DNA from: Methanosaeta sp. PtaU1.Bin112
GTDB lineage: Archaea > Halobacteriota > Methanosarcinia > Methanotrichales > Methanotrichaceae
Assembly (NCBI GenBank): GCA_002067705.1
Contig: MVRL01000109.1
Span: 1-54,925 of the forward strand
Reading direction: 5' to 3'
Length of the DNA stretch: 54,925 nucleotides
A program made the translations under genes and the position numbers. This document shows, piece after piece, positions 8,874 through 17,281 of the stretch (position 1 is the first letter of the stretch; each line of letters opens with the position of its first letter). The notes under the pieces are model-generated. The model searched no databases, had not been told where the DNA came from, and worked only from the letters and a program-made list of their open reading frames with translations.

Positions 8874-8881
8874 GTTTATAT
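8874..8881 (+). promoter_or_regulatory. TATA box of ycaO-tfuA
   Basis: GTTTATAT lies 26-33 bases before ATG 8907. No Shine-Dalgarno sequence precedes that ATG, so the transcript is probably leaderless or nearly so. This supports 8907 over the upstream TTG 8859, which would lie upstream of the predicted RNA start. Confidence 0.5.
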
Positions 8882-8906
8882 CTCATCGCTGATCAAATCT
8901 CCGTCG

Positions 8907-10118
8907 ATGATACTAGCGTCCTGCATAAAGAAGTACAAAGACGATACCCATCGGGCTATATCGCCTGAGGAGACGCTCAAGCGAGCTGACGCTAAATTGC
9001 CTGCCGCCGGGATTACCAGGGTTGCCGATATTACCAATCTGGACAGAATAGGCATACCCGTCTTCTCCTCCATCCGGCCCATGGCCGATCGGGGTGCCAT
9101 ATCTGTCTACAATGGAAAGGGGGCCACGCCCACAGAAGCCAGGGTATCGGCTATGATGGAAGGACTGGAACGCTACTCTGCCGAGATAAGAGACAGACAG
9201 CTCAGTATAGACCGCTTCTCCCATCTGGATGAAGCGCTGGATCCGCGGGAGCTCATACTGCCTGCCGAGGCGGATCCGGATGCTATGATACCCTGGGTCT
9301 CCGGATGGGACATAATGAACGATGAAGAGATCCTGGTTCCGGCCAATGCGGTCTTCCATCCCTTGCCTTCCGAATTCAAACGCCTCTTTAGAACCAATAC
9401 CAGTGGACTGGCTTCAGGCAATGTCATTGAAGAGGCGATATTCCATGGCTTGGCCGAGGTTATAGAGAGAGATGCCTGGGCGCTGGTTGAGGCTTCGAAG
9501 AAGACAGGGGCCTTAATTTCCGACGTTGAGGATGAACAAGCGAAAGGTCTCCTGGACAAGTTCGCAGCTGCAGAGGTGGATGTCTATCTGAGGGATATTA
9601 CCAGCGACATTGGCGTTGCCACCTGTGCGGCTGCGGCGGATGACATCCGGCTGCGCGATCCAACGCTGCTCACGACAGGCATGGGAACTCATACCAGCGC
9701 CGCGGTGGCTGTACTGCGCGCTCTCACCGAGGTGGCGCAGAGCCGCCTTACCCAGATTCATGGAGCGAGAGAGGATACCACTACAGCCGATTTTAGAAGG
9801 CAGATCGGCTATGATAGAACCAAGAGGCTCAACCGGCACTGGTTTGAGGGCTCAGAGACGAAGGCGTTTTCCGATATCGAGTCATTTGAGAGCGACGACT
9901 TCCTCCTGGACATAAGATACATGATAAAGAAGCTGGAGGAAGCGGGCCTCGATAGAGTGATCGTTGTGGATCTGACTCGTGAGGAGATCGGCCTTCCCGT
10001 GGTGAGAGTGATTGTGCCGGGACTGGAGATATCGGCAGTCGACCCGGAAAGGGTGGGCAAAAGGTGCAGAAATGCCAGGAATCGTCGTCTTCCTAGGTCC
10101 AAGCCTCTCTCAGGATAA
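8907..10118 (+). CDS. ycaO: YcaO protein for McrA glycine thioamidation (methanogenesis marker 1)
   Basis: With TfuA this ATP-dependent enzyme converts a backbone glycine of methyl-coenzyme M reductase subunit McrA to thioglycine. The N-terminus SCIKKYKDDTHRAISPEETL and the segment TEARVSAMMEGLERYSAE are characteristic of the methanogen YcaO group. ATP/Mg-binding acidic residues are seen in MEGLERYSAE and GLAEVIERDAWALVEA. Starting at ATG 8907 gives 403 residues, the usual size. It ends in a basic tail, and its last 47 bases overlap tfuA. Confidence 0.93.
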   Translation: MILASCIKKYKDDTHRAISPEETLKRADAKLPAAGITRVADITNLDRIGIPVFSSIRPMADRGAISVYNGKGATPTEARVSAMMEGLERYSAEIRDRQLSIDRFSHLDEALDPRELILPAEADPDAMIPWVSGWDIMNDEEILVPANAVFHPLPSEFKRLFRTNTSGLASGNVIEEAIFHGLAEVIERDAWALVEASKKTGALISDVEDEQAKGLLDKFAAAEVDVYLRDITSDIGVATCAAAADDIRLRDPTLLTTGMGTHTSAAVAVLRALTEVAQSRLTQIHGAREDTTTADFRRQIGYDRTKRLNRHWFEGSETKAFSDIESFESDDFLLDIRYMIKKLEEAGLDRVIVVDLTREEIGLPVVRVIVPGLEISAVDPERVGKRCRNARNRRLPRSKPLSG

Positions 10119-10722
10119 GGCTTTGCAGATACTGGAGGCTGACTATCGGCCTCCGGCGAAGAGAGGTGATATTTACCGGGCGGCAAGGGATGGGGCAGAG
10201 ATCATTCTGCTCATCGATGGCGTCTTCTTTCAGGAGTGCTCGGTGGCCCACAAGGAGGTGATCTATGCCCTTGAGGCTGGAGCAAAGGTGCTGGGGGCTT
10301 CGAGCATGGGAGCGCTGCGTGCCTCGGAGTTGGATGTTTACGGCATGGAGGGCGTTGGCAGGATCTATCAGGCTTACAAGAGCGGCCATCTGGTCTCGGA
10401 TGATGAGGTGGCTTTGGTCTTCGACCCATTCTCCTATGAGCCCACTTCCGAGCCTCTGGTGAACATTCGTTTCAATCTGGATCTGGCCTGGCAGAAGGCA
10501 GTGATCAGCGCGGCCAGCCGGGATCGACTATTTCGCTGTGCTCAGTCCCAATACTTTCCAGACAGAAGCTATGAGCGCATGCTCTCCGATGCCGCAAATT
10601 GGGTGGCGGAAGAAGAGCTGCAGCGTTTTCGCGAGTTTCTGGCAACGGAGGGGCGGGATTTCAAGATGGAGGATGCTGTGCAGGCCCTGGAGCGAGTAAA
10701 GGAAATGAGAAGGCACCTGTGA
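10072..10722 (+). CDS. tfuA: TfuA-like core protein, YcaO partner in McrA thioamidation
   Basis: The start is ATG 10072, giving MPGIVVFLGPSLS, the standard TfuA N-terminus; an in-frame upstream start would only add residues read through the ycaO tail. TfuA is thought to help deliver sulfide from a sulfur donor to the YcaO-phosphorylated McrA backbone. Key segments are FLGPSLSQDKA, PPAKRGDIYRA, LIDGVFFQ, GASSMGALRASEL and DPFSYEPTSEPLVN, all typical TfuA-domain blocks. The gene overlaps ycaO by 47 bases and is therefore translated from the same message. Confidence 0.93.
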   Translation: MPGIVVFLGPSLSQDKALQILEADYRPPAKRGDIYRAARDGAEIILLIDGVFFQECSVAHKEVIYALEAGAKVLGASSMGALRASELDVYGMEGVGRIYQAYKSGHLVSDDEVALVFDPFSYEPTSEPLVNIRFNLDLAWQKAVISAASRDRLFRCAQSQYFPDRSYERMLSDAANWVAEEELQRFREFLATEGRDFKMEDAVQALERVKEMRRHL

Positions 10723-10738
10723 CGGCCTCCAGTGATTT

Positions 10739-10753
10739 CCGGCCTTCTGCCGG
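10739..10753 (+). terminator. Hairpin after tfuA
   Basis: CCGGC-CTTCT-GCCGG forms a perfect 5-bp GC stem 16 bases after the tfuA stop. No T-run follows immediately, so this may be an RNA 3'-end structure rather than a true terminator. Confidence 0.35.
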
Positions 10754-10827
10754 CTTCTAAATGAAAGGCGATGAAATCAGACGAAAGACAAACCACCTTT
10801 AATTATGACGATAATATTCCGTATACC

Positions 10828-10835
10828 TATTTAAA
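10828..10835 (+). promoter_or_regulatory. TATA box of nadA
   Basis: TATTTAAA lies about 41-48 bases before ATG 10876 in an otherwise AT-rich stretch between tfuA and nadA. The predicted RNA start falls near 10858, leaving a leader of about 18 bases that contains GAGGATGGG. Confidence 0.5.
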
Positions 10836-10875
10836 AAGATTGAAATAATAGTTTCTCAGAGGATGGGCCAGTTCT

Positions 10876-11778
10876 ATGTCAGCGATACAAGATATTCTAG
10901 CTTTGAAAGAGGAGCACCGCGCGACCATACTGGCTCATAACTACCAGATGCCAGAGGTGCAGGATGTAGCCGATCTGGTGGGCGACTCCCTGGAGCTCTC
11001 TCGCGCAGCAGCGCGCCTGGATGCAGAGGTCATCGTCTTTTGCGGTGTGGACTTCATGGCAGAGACTGCGGCTATTCTCTCCCCGAGCAAGAAGGTCGTT
11101 CTGCCTGAGAAGGGTGCCTGGTGTCCAATGGCTCATATGATCTCGCCTGAGCAGCTGCGCGACCTCAAGGCACTTCATCCAGAGGCAGCAGTTGTCTGCT
11201 ATGTGAACTCCACCGCAGAGATCAAGGCAGAGAGCGATGTCTGTTGCACCTCTGCAAATGGGGTGCAGGTCGTCTCCTCTCTCTCTGAGAAGGAGGTCAT
11301 CTTTGTGCCGGACAGGAATCTGGCTGCCTATGTGGCCCGCCACACAGACAAGAAGATCATTCCCTGGAACGGCTACTGCTATGTGCATGACCACATGACT
11401 GCTGAGCAGGTAAGGGCCGCCAGGGCTGAGCATCCCCTGGCTGAGGTTCTGGTGCATCCGGAGTGTCGGCCTGAGGTCATCGATGAGGCGGATTTCACCT
11501 ACAGCACCGCCGGGATGGGAAGACATGCCAAGGCCAGCACTGCCAGGGAGTTCATCATAGGCACTGAGGTGGGCATGATCCACCGGCTGAAGAAGGATAA
11601 TCCTGGCAAAGAGTTCTATCCTCTGACCAGCGATGCCATCTGCCACAATATGAAGAAGACTGACCTGTACAAGATCCTGCGGGCGCTGCAGACTCTAGAG
11701 CCGCAGGTTACCGTTCCAGAGGAGATTGCAGGGAAAGCGCGCCGGTCGATTGAGAGGATGCTGGCGGTCAAAGTTTAG
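10876..11778 (+). CDS. nadA: Quinolinate synthase A
   Basis: It condenses iminoaspartate with dihydroxyacetone phosphate to quinolinate in NAD synthesis, using a 4Fe-4S cluster. The 300 residues have the three-fold NadA layout. Marks include ILAHNYQMPEVQDVADLVGDS, VFCGVDFMAETA, KKVVLPEKGAWCPMAHM (first cluster Cys), WNGYCYVHD and VHPECRPEV (second Cys), STAGMGRHA, and DAICHNMKKTDL (third Cys). The gene stands alone; nadB and nadC are not in the window. Degenerate copies of its 3' end lie downstream, on both sides of vapBC. Confidence 0.95.
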   Translation: MSAIQDILALKEEHRATILAHNYQMPEVQDVADLVGDSLELSRAAARLDAEVIVFCGVDFMAETAAILSPSKKVVLPEKGAWCPMAHMISPEQLRDLKALHPEAAVVCYVNSTAEIKAESDVCCTSANGVQVVSSLSEKEVIFVPDRNLAAYVARHTDKKIIPWNGYCYVHDHMTAEQVRAARAEHPLAEVLVHPECRPEVIDEADFTYSTAGMGRHAKASTAREFIIGTEVGMIHRLKKDNPGKEFYPLTSDAICHNMKKTDLYKILRALQTLEPQVTVPEEIAGKARRSIERMLAVKV

Positions 11779-11818
11779 AGATGGAAAAATAGACAGTAGT
11801 ATTTGTGGAACATTTTTT

Positions 11819-12038
11819 CCGAGGGGCGCGCAGCGGGCGGGCGTGTGGCGCAGAAGGTGGGTTGGCACCTTTCAGCGCCGGGCAGGCTTGGACACTCTTG
11901 CTTCTAACGGATGGCCGGGATGGGGCGAATTTGCTCCTGCGGCTGTTCGGGTTAAGGGATTTGAAGAAGACAGACCCGGCCAGGATTCTGTGGACGCTAC
12001 AAATTCATCAGACGCAGGTTGCGGTGTGCGGGGAGATA
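11819..12038 (+). pseudogene. Decayed remnant A: repeat block plus nadA 3'-end-like sequence
   Basis: The block at 11953-12037 reads TTGAAGAAGACAGACCCGGC..., and translates as KKTDPARILWTLQ...QVAVCGEI. It aligns with KKTDLYKILRALQ...QVTVPEEI in intact NadA just upstream. The preceding part (11819-11957, CCGAGGGGCGC ... GGCAGGCTTGGACAC ... CTCCTGCGGCTG) recurs at 12853-12960. No complete gene is present. This looks like a duplicated, decayed nadA tail joined to a short dispersed repeat. Confidence 0.5.
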
Positions 12039-12070
12039 TTTATAAGCCCGTAATGCTATAATACTATAGC
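12039..12070 (+). promoter_or_regulatory. vapBC promoter and probable operator
   Basis: The TATA box TTTATAAG (12039-12046) is followed by a perfect inverted repeat, GCTATA-ATAC-TATAGC (12055-12070), directly before ATG 12072. The palindrome would cover the RNA start, a typical place for VapB/VapBC autorepression. Confidence 0.55.
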
Positions 12071-12071
12071 T

Positions 12072-12266
12072 ATGTCCACAACAATTCAAGTTCAGGATGA
12101 CGTTTATAAAACACTTAGCATATTAAAAAAGGAGCTGAATGCCGACTCCTATAGCGATGTAGTCAAGCATCTCCTGCGAAAATGCAAACGAATGGATGAA
12201 TCGGAATTTGGAAGCATGCCAGGGATCGCACCATTCCGGAGAGAAGAAATTGACCGTTTTGATTGA
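12072..12266 (+). CDS. vapB: VapB-type antitoxin
   Basis: A 64-residue protein: a ribbon-helix-helix-like N-terminus (TTIQVQDDVYKTLSILKKEL, then ADSYSDVVKHLLRKCK) for DNA binding, and an acidic/aromatic tail (PGIAPFRREEIDRFD) suited to clamp the toxin. This matches the archaeal VapB (DUF217-like) family. It is immediately followed by, and overlaps, the PIN toxin. A perfect palindrome at the promoter suggests autoregulation. Confidence 0.88.
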   Translation: MSTTIQVQDDVYKTLSILKKELNADSYSDVVKHLLRKCKRMDESEFGSMPGIAPFRREEIDRFD

Positions 12267-12630
12267 TTCCTGGGCATGGGTGGAGTTCTTTGCAGGCAGC
12301 AAGATTGGAGAAGAGGTCAGAAGCTATGTCATGGACGAGTCAGTTGATATCATCATAAGCAGCATCAATCTGGCGGAGATCTATCGCATAGCTCTGGACC
12401 GATGTGATGAACCGACCGCAGAAAAACGCCGCAGGGCTATGCTGTCCCGATGCTTTCTGGTCCCGGTTGATGAGGAGATTGCAGTCCAGGGAGCCAGGTT
12501 CAGGCACGAGCGCGATTGGGGAATGGGGGATGCTCTGATCTATGCCACAGCCCTGCGAGAGGGAGCGCGGGTCTTGACGGGCGATCATCACTTCAAAGGC
12601 CTCAAGGATACGATCTTTCTGGAAAGATGA
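12250..12630 (+). CDS. vapC: VapC-type PIN-domain ribonuclease toxin
   Basis: The PIN-domain acids are visible: LIDSWAWVEFF (first Asp), NLAEIYR (Glu), WGMGDALIYATA (Asp) and LTGDHHFKGL (Asp), as in Mg-dependent VapC RNases. The likely start is TTG 12250, giving LTVLIDSWAW, after GGAGAG at 12238-12243; TTG 12259 is the alternative. Either overlaps the vapB end by 8-17 bases. An ATG at 12196 in this frame would put 18 unrelated residues in front of the domain, so I reject it. Length is about 126 residues, normal for VapC. Confidence 0.88.
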   Translation: MTVLIDSWAWVEFFAGSKIGEEVRSYVMDESVDIIISSINLAEIYRIALDRCDEPTAEKRRRAMLSRCFLVPVDEEIAVQGARFRHERDWGMGDALIYATALREGARVLTGDHHFKGLKDTIFLER

Positions 12631-12852
12631 GTCATGCCATTTCGCATTGAAGGGGCCTGTTCCTGGACTGCGTGGCTTTCAAGGGGTAATGCATTACGAG
12701 GGATGTGGCGTGATCGTTGGGTCAGTTCCCTTCCGCGCCGAGCGGTCCAAGACAATTGGCAGTCTGCGGTTGATCGCTATGTGCACTCGATGTCCATATC
12801 GACTGTTTCTTGAGACCGTTAGGGGATGGACGCCGCGCGCGAAAAAAACGCG

Positions 12853-13075
12853 CCGAGGGGCGCAAGCCCGCCCTCAACGGCGGACAGGCTTGGACACTTC
12901 TGCTGCTTACGGATGATCGGGCGTGATTGCGCTATGCCTGCGGCTGATCAGGGAACTTGAGCAGTGTCGTCCTTCTGTTCGATAGATTGCTCACTCCTGT
13001 AAGGCCATGCAGGATCTTGAAAGCGCCCTATGGTTTGCGGAGGATTGCGACGCGGGCATTGAGAGAATAGCTTAG
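12853..13075 (+). pseudogene. Decayed remnant B: second copy of the repeat block with a nadA-tail-like end
   Basis: CCGAGGGGCGC, GGACAGGCTTGGACAC, ACGGATG and GCCTGCGGCTG occur in the same order as in remnant A. Near the end, GGAGGATTGC ... GGCATTGAGAGAATAGCT (about 13039-13073) resembles the last codons of nadA (GAGGAGATTGC ... CGATTGAGAGGATGCT). No reading frame survives. The rest of 12631-13195 shows no gene to me. Confidence 0.4.
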
Positions 13076-13157
13076 GGAAAACGAAGGCAAAAGGGCCTCT
13101 GGCAGCAAGATGGCAGGACTGCAACGCCGGCCCGCCGGGCTGAAGCTACGAATACAG

Positions 13158-13165
13158 TTAAATAC
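13158..13165 (+). promoter_or_regulatory. TATA box of tRNA-Leu
   Basis: TTAAATAC inside AGTTAAATACTACTA lies about 31-38 bases before the mature tRNA 5' end. A similar AGTTAAATACTATT occurs at 54131, downstream of tRNA-His. Confidence 0.4.
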
Positions 13166-13195
13166 TACTACTGCATGAGATTGGCTGCCTCTTTT

Positions 13196-13280
13196 GCGGG
13201 GGTTGCCAAGCCAGGTCAAAGGCGCTGGATTCAGGGTCCAGTCACGAAGGTGTTCGTGGGTTCGAATCCCATCCCCCGCA
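13196..13280 (+). tRNA. tRNA-Leu (anticodon CAG)
   Basis: The acceptor GCGGGGG (13196-13202) pairs with CCCCCGC (13273-13279), and the discriminator is A13280. The anticodon arm CTGGA-TTCAGGG-TCCAG gives CAG. A long variable arm and TTCGAAT in the T loop make it a class II leucine tRNA of 85 nt. There is no intron. CCA is not encoded (CCT follows). Confidence 0.95.
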
Positions 13281-13835
13281 CCTACACATATCGGTTTTAG
13301 CCATTTTACTCCCTTAGAATTCTTCTGTGGGTGACTGGATTCTTTTTCAGTGCCACTTCAAGGATGATACAGGATGTCCAAGAAGAGGCTGGATATATGC
13401 TGGAAGAGACCGGCAGGCAAGGAAGACATCAAACCGACAGTCAAACAGCGCACCCCGCAGCAAGCTGCGAGGTATTCATTAAAAATAACAACATAATAAA
13501 TAAAGAAATATATAAGGGAATAATAATTGGGAGTGTGCTTCAGGCTGAGAATCCCGAAGAAATTTATCTCACCCTCTTTTCTGTAAATTCCATATCGTGA
13601 TTCTAAAATGTGCCTATTGATATCGATTGATTGCGACACGACGTTTTGTCGCGATTGTCGGAAATCCCTATTGATAGTGGTTTTAGAATTATCGGAACGA
13701 TGTCAGAGGAGCAGTTCTTCGCATCTCAGGGTGGCCGCATTGAATGTGGAGCATTTAAAGCACAATGATTGTGGAGCTACCCAGGGAAAGGGTAATAGAT
13801 GAGCATGTCTAAGAGATGGCAATAGGAGAACTCGT
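13281..13835. other. 555-bp stretch without a convincing gene; contains a structured element
   Basis: An open frame at 13331-13600 has no homology I recognise and poor composition. The notable structure is at 13599-13690: GATTCTAAAA (13599-13608) and TTTTAGAATT (13681-13690) are inverted. CCTATTGATA is repeated directly (13613-13622 and 13667-13676), and between them GCGACA...TGTCGC forms a hairpin. It may be a small non-autonomous element or an RNA structure. Confidence 0.4.
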
Positions 13836-14018
13836 ATGGCTCTGAAAGTAGAAATCAAGGATAACAAGCTCTTCATAGAAATTGACCTGGAAAAACCAAC
13901 TCCATCGTCATCCGGCAAAACCCTCGTTGTTGCAAGTACACATGGGAATATCGTTACCAGCGCTAGAGTTGATGATAAGCCAATCACCATCGGATTGAAT
14001 GCTTATATTAAGCCTTGA
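13836..14018 (+). CDS. Small conserved hypothetical protein (60 aa)
   Basis: GGAG lies 7 bases before ATG 13836. The protein begins with alternating strands (LKVEIKDNKLFIEIDLE), then PSSSGKTLVVASTHGN, and ends ITIGLNAYIKP. I know this pattern from small bacterial and archaeal proteins of unknown function, where SGKTLVVASTHGN is the most conserved stretch; although it contains GKT, it is too short for a P-loop fold. It has no signal peptide. It stands between tRNA-Leu and the beta-helix surface protein and has its own ribosome site. Confidence 0.75.
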   Translation: MALKVEIKDNKLFIEIDLEKPTPSSSGKTLVVASTHGNIVTSARVDDKPITIGLNAYIKP

Positions 14019-14146
14019 GAATCCAATCAGTGTTAATATTTCACGGGGGGAGCCAAAATAGGTGATCTACATACCACATTTTTATTAGGTATGACCCTAA
14101 GGTTTTTAGTCTGATGCATCTATCATGAATACAGGGTGGATTAAGG

Positions 14147-17100
14147 ATGATTGGATTGCGCTGTATTCTATTTATTTTCCTGTTTGTCTACTTCTTTCAG
14201 GGATCACTAGCTATCGAAGTCTCATTCTCAGCAGAGGATGGCGGGGAATCAGTAGGCATTTCTGATGAATATGATGTCAGCGCAGATGTCTCAGTTTCCG
14301 AGGAGTCCGAGGCAAAATTTGGAAACGTGGAGATGACCAACTCCAGAGAAGTGGCAGGCAGCGGAGATGCAAAAGCAGTACAGAGCTACTCCGGAAGTGG
14401 CTATACGGGGCATGCGTCCTTTATGGCATCAGGAGCTTTGTCAAGCCTGACGGGCTTCGCACAGCTCACGCCGTATTACTTGAATGCTGCACAGAATATC
14501 GTCGTCTCCGGCGATTGGGCCAAATCCTTCCTGGGCGTGATGCAGGGCAATTCTGAGGCATTCACCACTGGTTCCGTGAACGACGGCAGCATGATCGTCT
14601 CCCAGGTAGCATGGACGGGCAGCGTGCATGTCTCAGAAAGCGTGCAGGCCCAGGGCAATAACATAGTTGTGACGACTGAGGCCCGTCAGGGCGCAGAAGA
14701 GTGGAGCAAAATTGAAACAGGAATTGAATCTGCACCCGGATATCCAGGAAGCTTCAGCGGTATATTGACCACGGAAGCAGGCCATTCAACTCATGTAACT
14801 CAGTCTGGGAGCCTCAACGGGGCATACAATGTCCAAGGTGCGAATTCCGAAATGAGCAAAAAAATCGCGGGAATAGCTAGCTTAAACAGGAACTTTGAAT
14901 CTGGAACGGGCATCGAGGGCGCATATCTGGTGGGCTTTACTGGAGTAATCCAAGACATCATCGATGCAGCCGCCCCACAAACGGCAGTGCTTCTTCCAGC
15001 AGGTTACTATGATGAGGATGTGGACTTCTGGAAGAATCTCCGAATTCATGTTGAGAACAACGGCAAGACGACGGTGAACATCCTGGCACTGACCAATAAC
15101 GCTCGGCTCTTAGCCGACTCATCGGGGCTGTTCGCGCCTCAGGTCTACGTCAATCCCGGCAGCCGCATCAATGATGGTTTGAGTTTAGCTTCAAGCTCAG
15201 GAACTGTGAATGTGGCTGCTGGGAACTACAACGAGAATGTCGAAATCAATAAAGACCTAACTCTTAAGGGAACAGGCGATCCAAATGCCAACAGCTTTAC
15301 CTTGAATGGAATACTTGGAACAGATTCTGGCGGTATTACTGCACCAATAATTAACGTGAACCCTACAGCTAGAATTCAGGACGGTGTTACTCTTGCGTCT
15401 TCGGGAGGGACTGTCAATGTAGCTGCAGGAATCTACCTTGAGGATGTCAACATCAACAAAGTCCTGACCTTGAAGGGAACTGGTAATCCAACCGCCACCA
15501 GTTTCACATTGAATGCAATACTTGAAACAGGTTCATGCGGTATAACTGCGCCTCTGATAACTGTGAACTCCGGGTCCAAGATCCAAGATGGAATAACTCT
15601 GGCATCCACAAACGGAAAGGTCAATGTTAATGCGGGAACCTATGGAGATAACTTGGACCAGAGTTTCTACTCAAAAGGCATCACGCTAACTGGATTCAAT
15701 AATCCAGTAACCAACAGTTTCACGCTGAATCAGGATGTAGCTGGAAAGATCAGTGGCATAACCGCAAATACTGTAACAGTGAATCCATATGCCAAGATTC
15801 TGCAAGGAATTGATCTGGCTAATGAAGGCGCAATGGTCAACGTAAATGGAGCTGCTGGATACACTTATAGTGACGACCTCACCCAGAGCTTCTATGCAAG
15901 CGGTATCACGCTAACGGGCATTAATAATCCAGTGACAAATAGCATTTCGCTAAATCAAATTGTGGATGGAAAGATTGGCGGCATCACAGCCAATACAGTA
16001 AATGTCCAAAATAGCAATGCTAAGATCCAAGACGGTGTTAACCTTGTGTCTTCGGGAGGGACGGTCAATATCGCTGCTGATACTTATAATGAGAACCTGA
16101 TTATCAATAAGCTTTTGACCCTATTAGGAGCTGGTAGCGGGGACGATACAAGCTTCAACACTTTAATTAATGCCGCGGATAGGAGCAAGTCAGTTATCTC
16201 TATTGTGACTGGTGGTACATCGGAAGACAATAGGTTAATCGTAAAGGATTTGCAGGCAGCAGGTGCTACATCAAGTAGCGGTATTTCCATTAACGGAGTC
16301 GGTGATATTAGCCATATCACATTGGATAATATAAAATCTTCCGGCAATTATAATGGAGCCGAGTTCTCTGCATTGGGTTCAGGTAATAGCATCTCTGATG
16401 TGATCATTAGTAACTCTCAGTTAACTAATTCTGGCATGGAGGGCGTGAACATAGACGCACGGAATCATGGAAGCATAGTCAATGTCGAAATCAAAGATAG
16501 CACTATCTCTGATTCTGGTGGGAATGGCGTGAGAGTAAATGCTGGTGTTCGCTACAGTTCAGATAGTAGGGTTAGCGGCACCATAGGCAGCATCGAGATT
16601 AAGGGATGCACTATATCTAACTCTGGTGGCAGCGGCGTGGACGTGCGGGCATATTCTGGAAGCACCATAAATAGCGTCGGAATTGCTGGAAGCATCATAT
16701 CTGGAGCCGTTCAAGGTGTGTACGGCGACGCATATTATGGTGGTTCCACCATAGGGAACATTGGGATTACAGGAAGCACCATATCCGACGCACTAATAGG
16801 TGTGAGTATGGGTGCAACGGGTGGCGGCATCAATAATAACATCGCTCTCACAGATAGCACAATATCGAACTCCCTCTGTGACGGGATTTGGGCAGCGGCG
16901 GCATATGGTGGTAAGACTGGTCTCGTGATCACCAGAAGCACCATAACAGGCTCTGGTTGGAACGGCGTAAGCACGAAAACATGGGCTGGCGGATCAATGA
17001 GCAAACTCGAAGCCCATGAGTCAAATATCTACGGTAACAACGAATTTGGAATAATGAACCAAGCAGGAACTGTGTTCGATGCTACTAATAACTGGTGGGG

Positions 17101-17281
17101 TAATGGTGGAACAGGCGTGAATGCTGGCAAACCAGGAGAGGAAGGCAACAACCGTGCAGGGAGTGTGCTCTATACACCCACAGAAGCCTGGCGTAGATCA
17201 TATGGACAAACAACAGCCCAGACTTTAGGAATTGTAACCTACACACCATGGAGCACTTTGAAATTCCTGGAGGCATCTTAA
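14147..17281 (+). CDS. Giant secreted beta-helix repeat protein (1044 aa)
   Basis: Residues 1-23 are a signal peptide (MIGLRCILFIFLFVYFFQGS). Residues about 24-220 contain the N-terminal module shared with the left-edge surface protein (IEVSFSAEDG, then SREVAGSGDAKAV). From about 325 come six units of about 70 residues with the theme ITAPxIxVNPxARIQDGVTLAS, then GTVNVAAGxYxENVxINKxLTLKGxG, a parallel beta-helix pattern. Residues 680-980 are a second, shorter-period right-handed beta-helix (TISNSGGSGVDVRA-like rungs). The end carries the NNWWG motif common in archaeal pectin-lyase-fold surface proteins. No C-terminal anchor is obvious. It probably forms part of the sheath or adheres to surfaces (inference). 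The ribosome site GGTGG precedes ATG 14147. Confidence 0.9.
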   Translation: MIGLRCILFIFLFVYFFQGSLAIEVSFSAEDGGESVGISDEYDVSADVSVSEESEAKFGNVEMTNSREVAGSGDAKAVQSYSGSGYTGHASFMASGALSSLTGFAQLTPYYLNAAQNIVVSGDWAKSFLGVMQGNSEAFTTGSVNDGSMIVSQVAWTGSVHVSESVQAQGNNIVVTTEARQGAEEWSKIETGIESAPGYPGSFSGILTTEAGHSTHVTQSGSLNGAYNVQGANSEMSKKIAGIASLNRNFESGTGIEGAYLVGFTGVIQDIIDAAAPQTAVLLPAGYYDEDVDFWKNLRIHVENNGKTTVNILALTNNARLLADSSGLFAPQVYVNPGSRINDGLSLASSSGTVNVAAGNYNENVEINKDLTLKGTGDPNANSFTLNGILGTDSGGITAPIINVNPTARIQDGVTLASSGGTVNVAAGIYLEDVNINKVLTLKGTGNPTATSFTLNAILETGSCGITAPLITVNSGSKIQDGITLASTNGKVNVNAGTYGDNLDQSFYSKGITLTGFNNPVTNSFTLNQDVAGKISGITANTVTVNPYAKILQGIDLANEGAMVNVNGAAGYTYSDDLTQSFYASGITLTGINNPVTNSISLNQIVDGKIGGITANTVNVQNSNAKIQDGVNLVSSGGTVNIAADTYNENLIINKLLTLLGAGSGDDTSFNTLINAADRSKSVISIVTGGTSEDNRLIVKDLQAAGATSSSGISINGVGDISHITLDNIKSSGNYNGAEFSALGSGNSISDVIISNSQLTNSGMEGVNIDARNHGSIVNVEIKDSTISDSGGNGVRVNAGVRYSSDSRVSGTIGSIEIKGCTISNSGGSGVDVRAYSGSTINSVGIAGSIISGAVQGVYGDAYYGGSTIGNIGITGSTISDALIGVSMGATGGGINNNIALTDSTISNSLCDGIWAAAAYGGKTGLVITRSTITGSGWNGVSTKTWAGGSMSKLEAHESNIYGNNEFGIMNQAGTVFDATNNWWGNGGTGVNAGKPGEEGNNRAGSVLYTPTEAWRRSYGQTTAQTLGIVTYTPWSTLKFLEAS

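Noticed and set aside
11726-12061. 111-codon open frame after nadA
   Set aside because: No homology in that frame; another frame contains a decayed nadA tail, so it is remnant DNA.
13196-13280. tRNA-Leu as an integration site of a mobile element
   Set aside because: I looked for a second copy of the tRNA 3' end nearby and saw none, and no integrase gene is present.
13331-13600. 89-codon open frame after tRNA-Leu
   Set aside because: No ribosome site, no recognisable domain and mixed composition; treated as non-coding.
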